From assembly GCA_902782785.1 (NCBI GenBank), contig CACZOH010000125.1:1-6256 (forward strand): a stretch of 6,256 bases of DNA. Reading direction: 5' to 3'. Below the pieces are notes generated by a model, which was not told the origin of the DNA, did no database searches, and saw only the letters and a program-made list of their open reading frames with translations. This DNA is from an uncultured Ruminococcus sp. GTDB lineage: Bacteria > Bacillota > Clostridia > Oscillospirales > CAG-272. The translations under genes were made by a program, and so were the position numbers. Shown here one piece after another: positions 5,928-6,256 of the stretch (position 1 is the first letter of the stretch; the number at the start of each line of letters is the position of its first letter).

Positions 5928-6004
5928 TAGCGGCTTTGTGCGGAAAACGTATTTGACACTTTGCGCCATTCATTTTAATATCACAAATTATTAAATATAT
6001 ATTC

Positions 6005-6033
6005 TTGAATAAATCGCGTTTGTCGTGTATAAT
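6005..6033 (+). promoter_or_regulatory. Promoter of tRNA-His
   Basis: TTGAAT (6005-6010), a 17-base spacer and TATAAT (6028-6033), giving a start near 6040 and about a 25-base leader before the tRNA. The flanks (TCTTGAA at the -35, GTGTATAATA at the -10) match those of the tRNA-Arg promoter. Only a weak GTTT/AAAC remnant of the tRNA-Arg dyad is present. Confidence 0.85.
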
Positions 6034-6064
6034 AAACAGGCACTTTGAAAAAAAGCGCACGTAC

Positions 6065-6142
6065 GGTGGGTATAGCACAGCTGGTTAGCGCGTCAGGTTG
6101 TGGCCCTGAAGGTCGCCGGTTCGAATCCGACTACCCACCCCA
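6065..6142 (+). tRNA. trnH: tRNA-His (anticodon GTG), CCA encoded
   Basis: The extra G at -1 (6065) faces C73 (6139), the hallmark of tRNA-His. The acceptor stem GTGGGTA (6066-6072) pairs with TACCCAC (6132-6138). Anticodon stem TCAGG/CCTGA with loop TTGTGGC gives GTG. T loop TTCGAAT. CCA is encoded at 6140-6142, unlike in tRNA-Arg. Oddities: the D stem GCAC/GCGC has an A-C mismatch, and the T stem GCCGG/CCGAC has a C-A mismatch at its second pair, the same pair that is mismatched in tRNA-Arg. The strong promoter and terminator argue that it is expressed, but two mismatched stems are unusual. Confidence 0.95.
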
Positions 6143-6174
6143 GAAAAAGCCTCGTCGCAAGACGAGGCTTTTTC
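6143..6174. terminator. Rho-independent terminator after tRNA-His
   Basis: A perfect 14-base-pair stem (6143-6156 with 6161-6174) has a GCAA tetraloop, a GCCTCGTC/GACGAGGC core and A5/T5 ends, starting right after the encoded CCA. It is built like the tRNA-Arg terminator, sharing CCTCG/CGAGG, and could work in both directions. Confidence 0.92.
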
Positions 6175-6256
6175 AACTAAATCCGTCCTTACGGACGGGT
6201 TAAATCCACGCAAGCGTGGATGAAATCACTTCGTGATGAAATCCGACTTCGTCGGG
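6175..6256. repeat. Array of four short hairpins joined by ATGAAAT/TAAAT linkers (cut by window end)
   Basis: Back-to-back hairpins with different stems: (1) AATCCGTCC (6180-6188) with GGACGGGTT (6193-6201), loop TTAC, one wobble; (2) ATCCACG (6204-6210) with CGTGGAT (6215-6221), loop CAAG; (3) ATCAC (6225-6229) with GTGAT (6233-6237), loop TTC; (4) CCGAC (6243-6247) with GTCGG (6251-6255), loop TTC. Hairpins 2 to 4 are joined by GAA, giving GATGAAATC at each joint; hairpins 1 and 2 are joined by AA. Stems differ while joints and loop style stay the same. There is no reading frame. The array follows the tRNA-His terminator and runs off the window. Confidence 0.75.

Noticed and set aside
5044..5994. 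Long plus-strand open frame of 316 codons opposite the YD-repeat gene
   Set aside because: It is antisense to a convincing gene with domains, a strong promoter and repeats. Its product is a Phe/Arg-rich mixture without domain logic, and it has no promoter.

Overview
The window looks like chromosome of a Firmicutes-type bacterium, most likely an uncultured gut Clostridia. The signs are strong vegetative promoters with TTGACA/TATAAT boxes and 17-base spacers, good Shine-Dalgarno sites, an RDD membrane protein, a CUT1 sugar ABC transporter, and a membrane protein with an intracellular TPR-like part and extracellular YD-type repeats. The lineage is an inference from style; no marker gene in the window settles it.

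Layout. Positions 1-3482, all on the minus strand, form one apparent operon read leftwards from a promoter near 3535-3563: an RDD-family membrane protein (3482-2688), an MsmX/UgpC/MalK-type ATPase (2671-1571), a MalF-type permease (1559-594) and a MalG-type permease (585 to the left edge, cut just before its EAA loop). Gaps are 16, 11 and 8 bases. At the last two junctions the stop codon lies inside the next ribosome binding site, which suggests translational coupling. The solute-binding protein is not in the window, so the sugar cannot be named.

Positions 3516-3718 are an AT-rich divergent promoter region. A plus-strand tRNA-Arg(TCT) follows (3719-3792), then a strong two-way terminator (3793-3824) and a 240-base gene-free stretch of nested inverted repeats and short stem-loops joined by ATGAA/TTCAT linkers. 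A minus-strand gene (5868-4063) encodes a membrane-anchored protein with TPR-like modules inside and about twelve YD-like repeats outside. It has an almost perfect consensus promoter. Next come a plus-strand tRNA-His(GTG) (6065-6142, CCA encoded), its terminator (6143-6174), and a second array of short hairpins joined by ATGAAAT, cut by the right edge.

The most unusual feature is the repeated plan tRNA, then a GC-rich terminator, then a shared TTTTTCAA(n)TAAA junction, then an array of small hairpins with conserved linkers but different stem sequences. It occurs twice in about 2.5 kb. In addition, both tRNAs have the same 20 bases through the T arm and each has a mismatch at the same T-stem pair. 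The function of the arrays is unknown to me.
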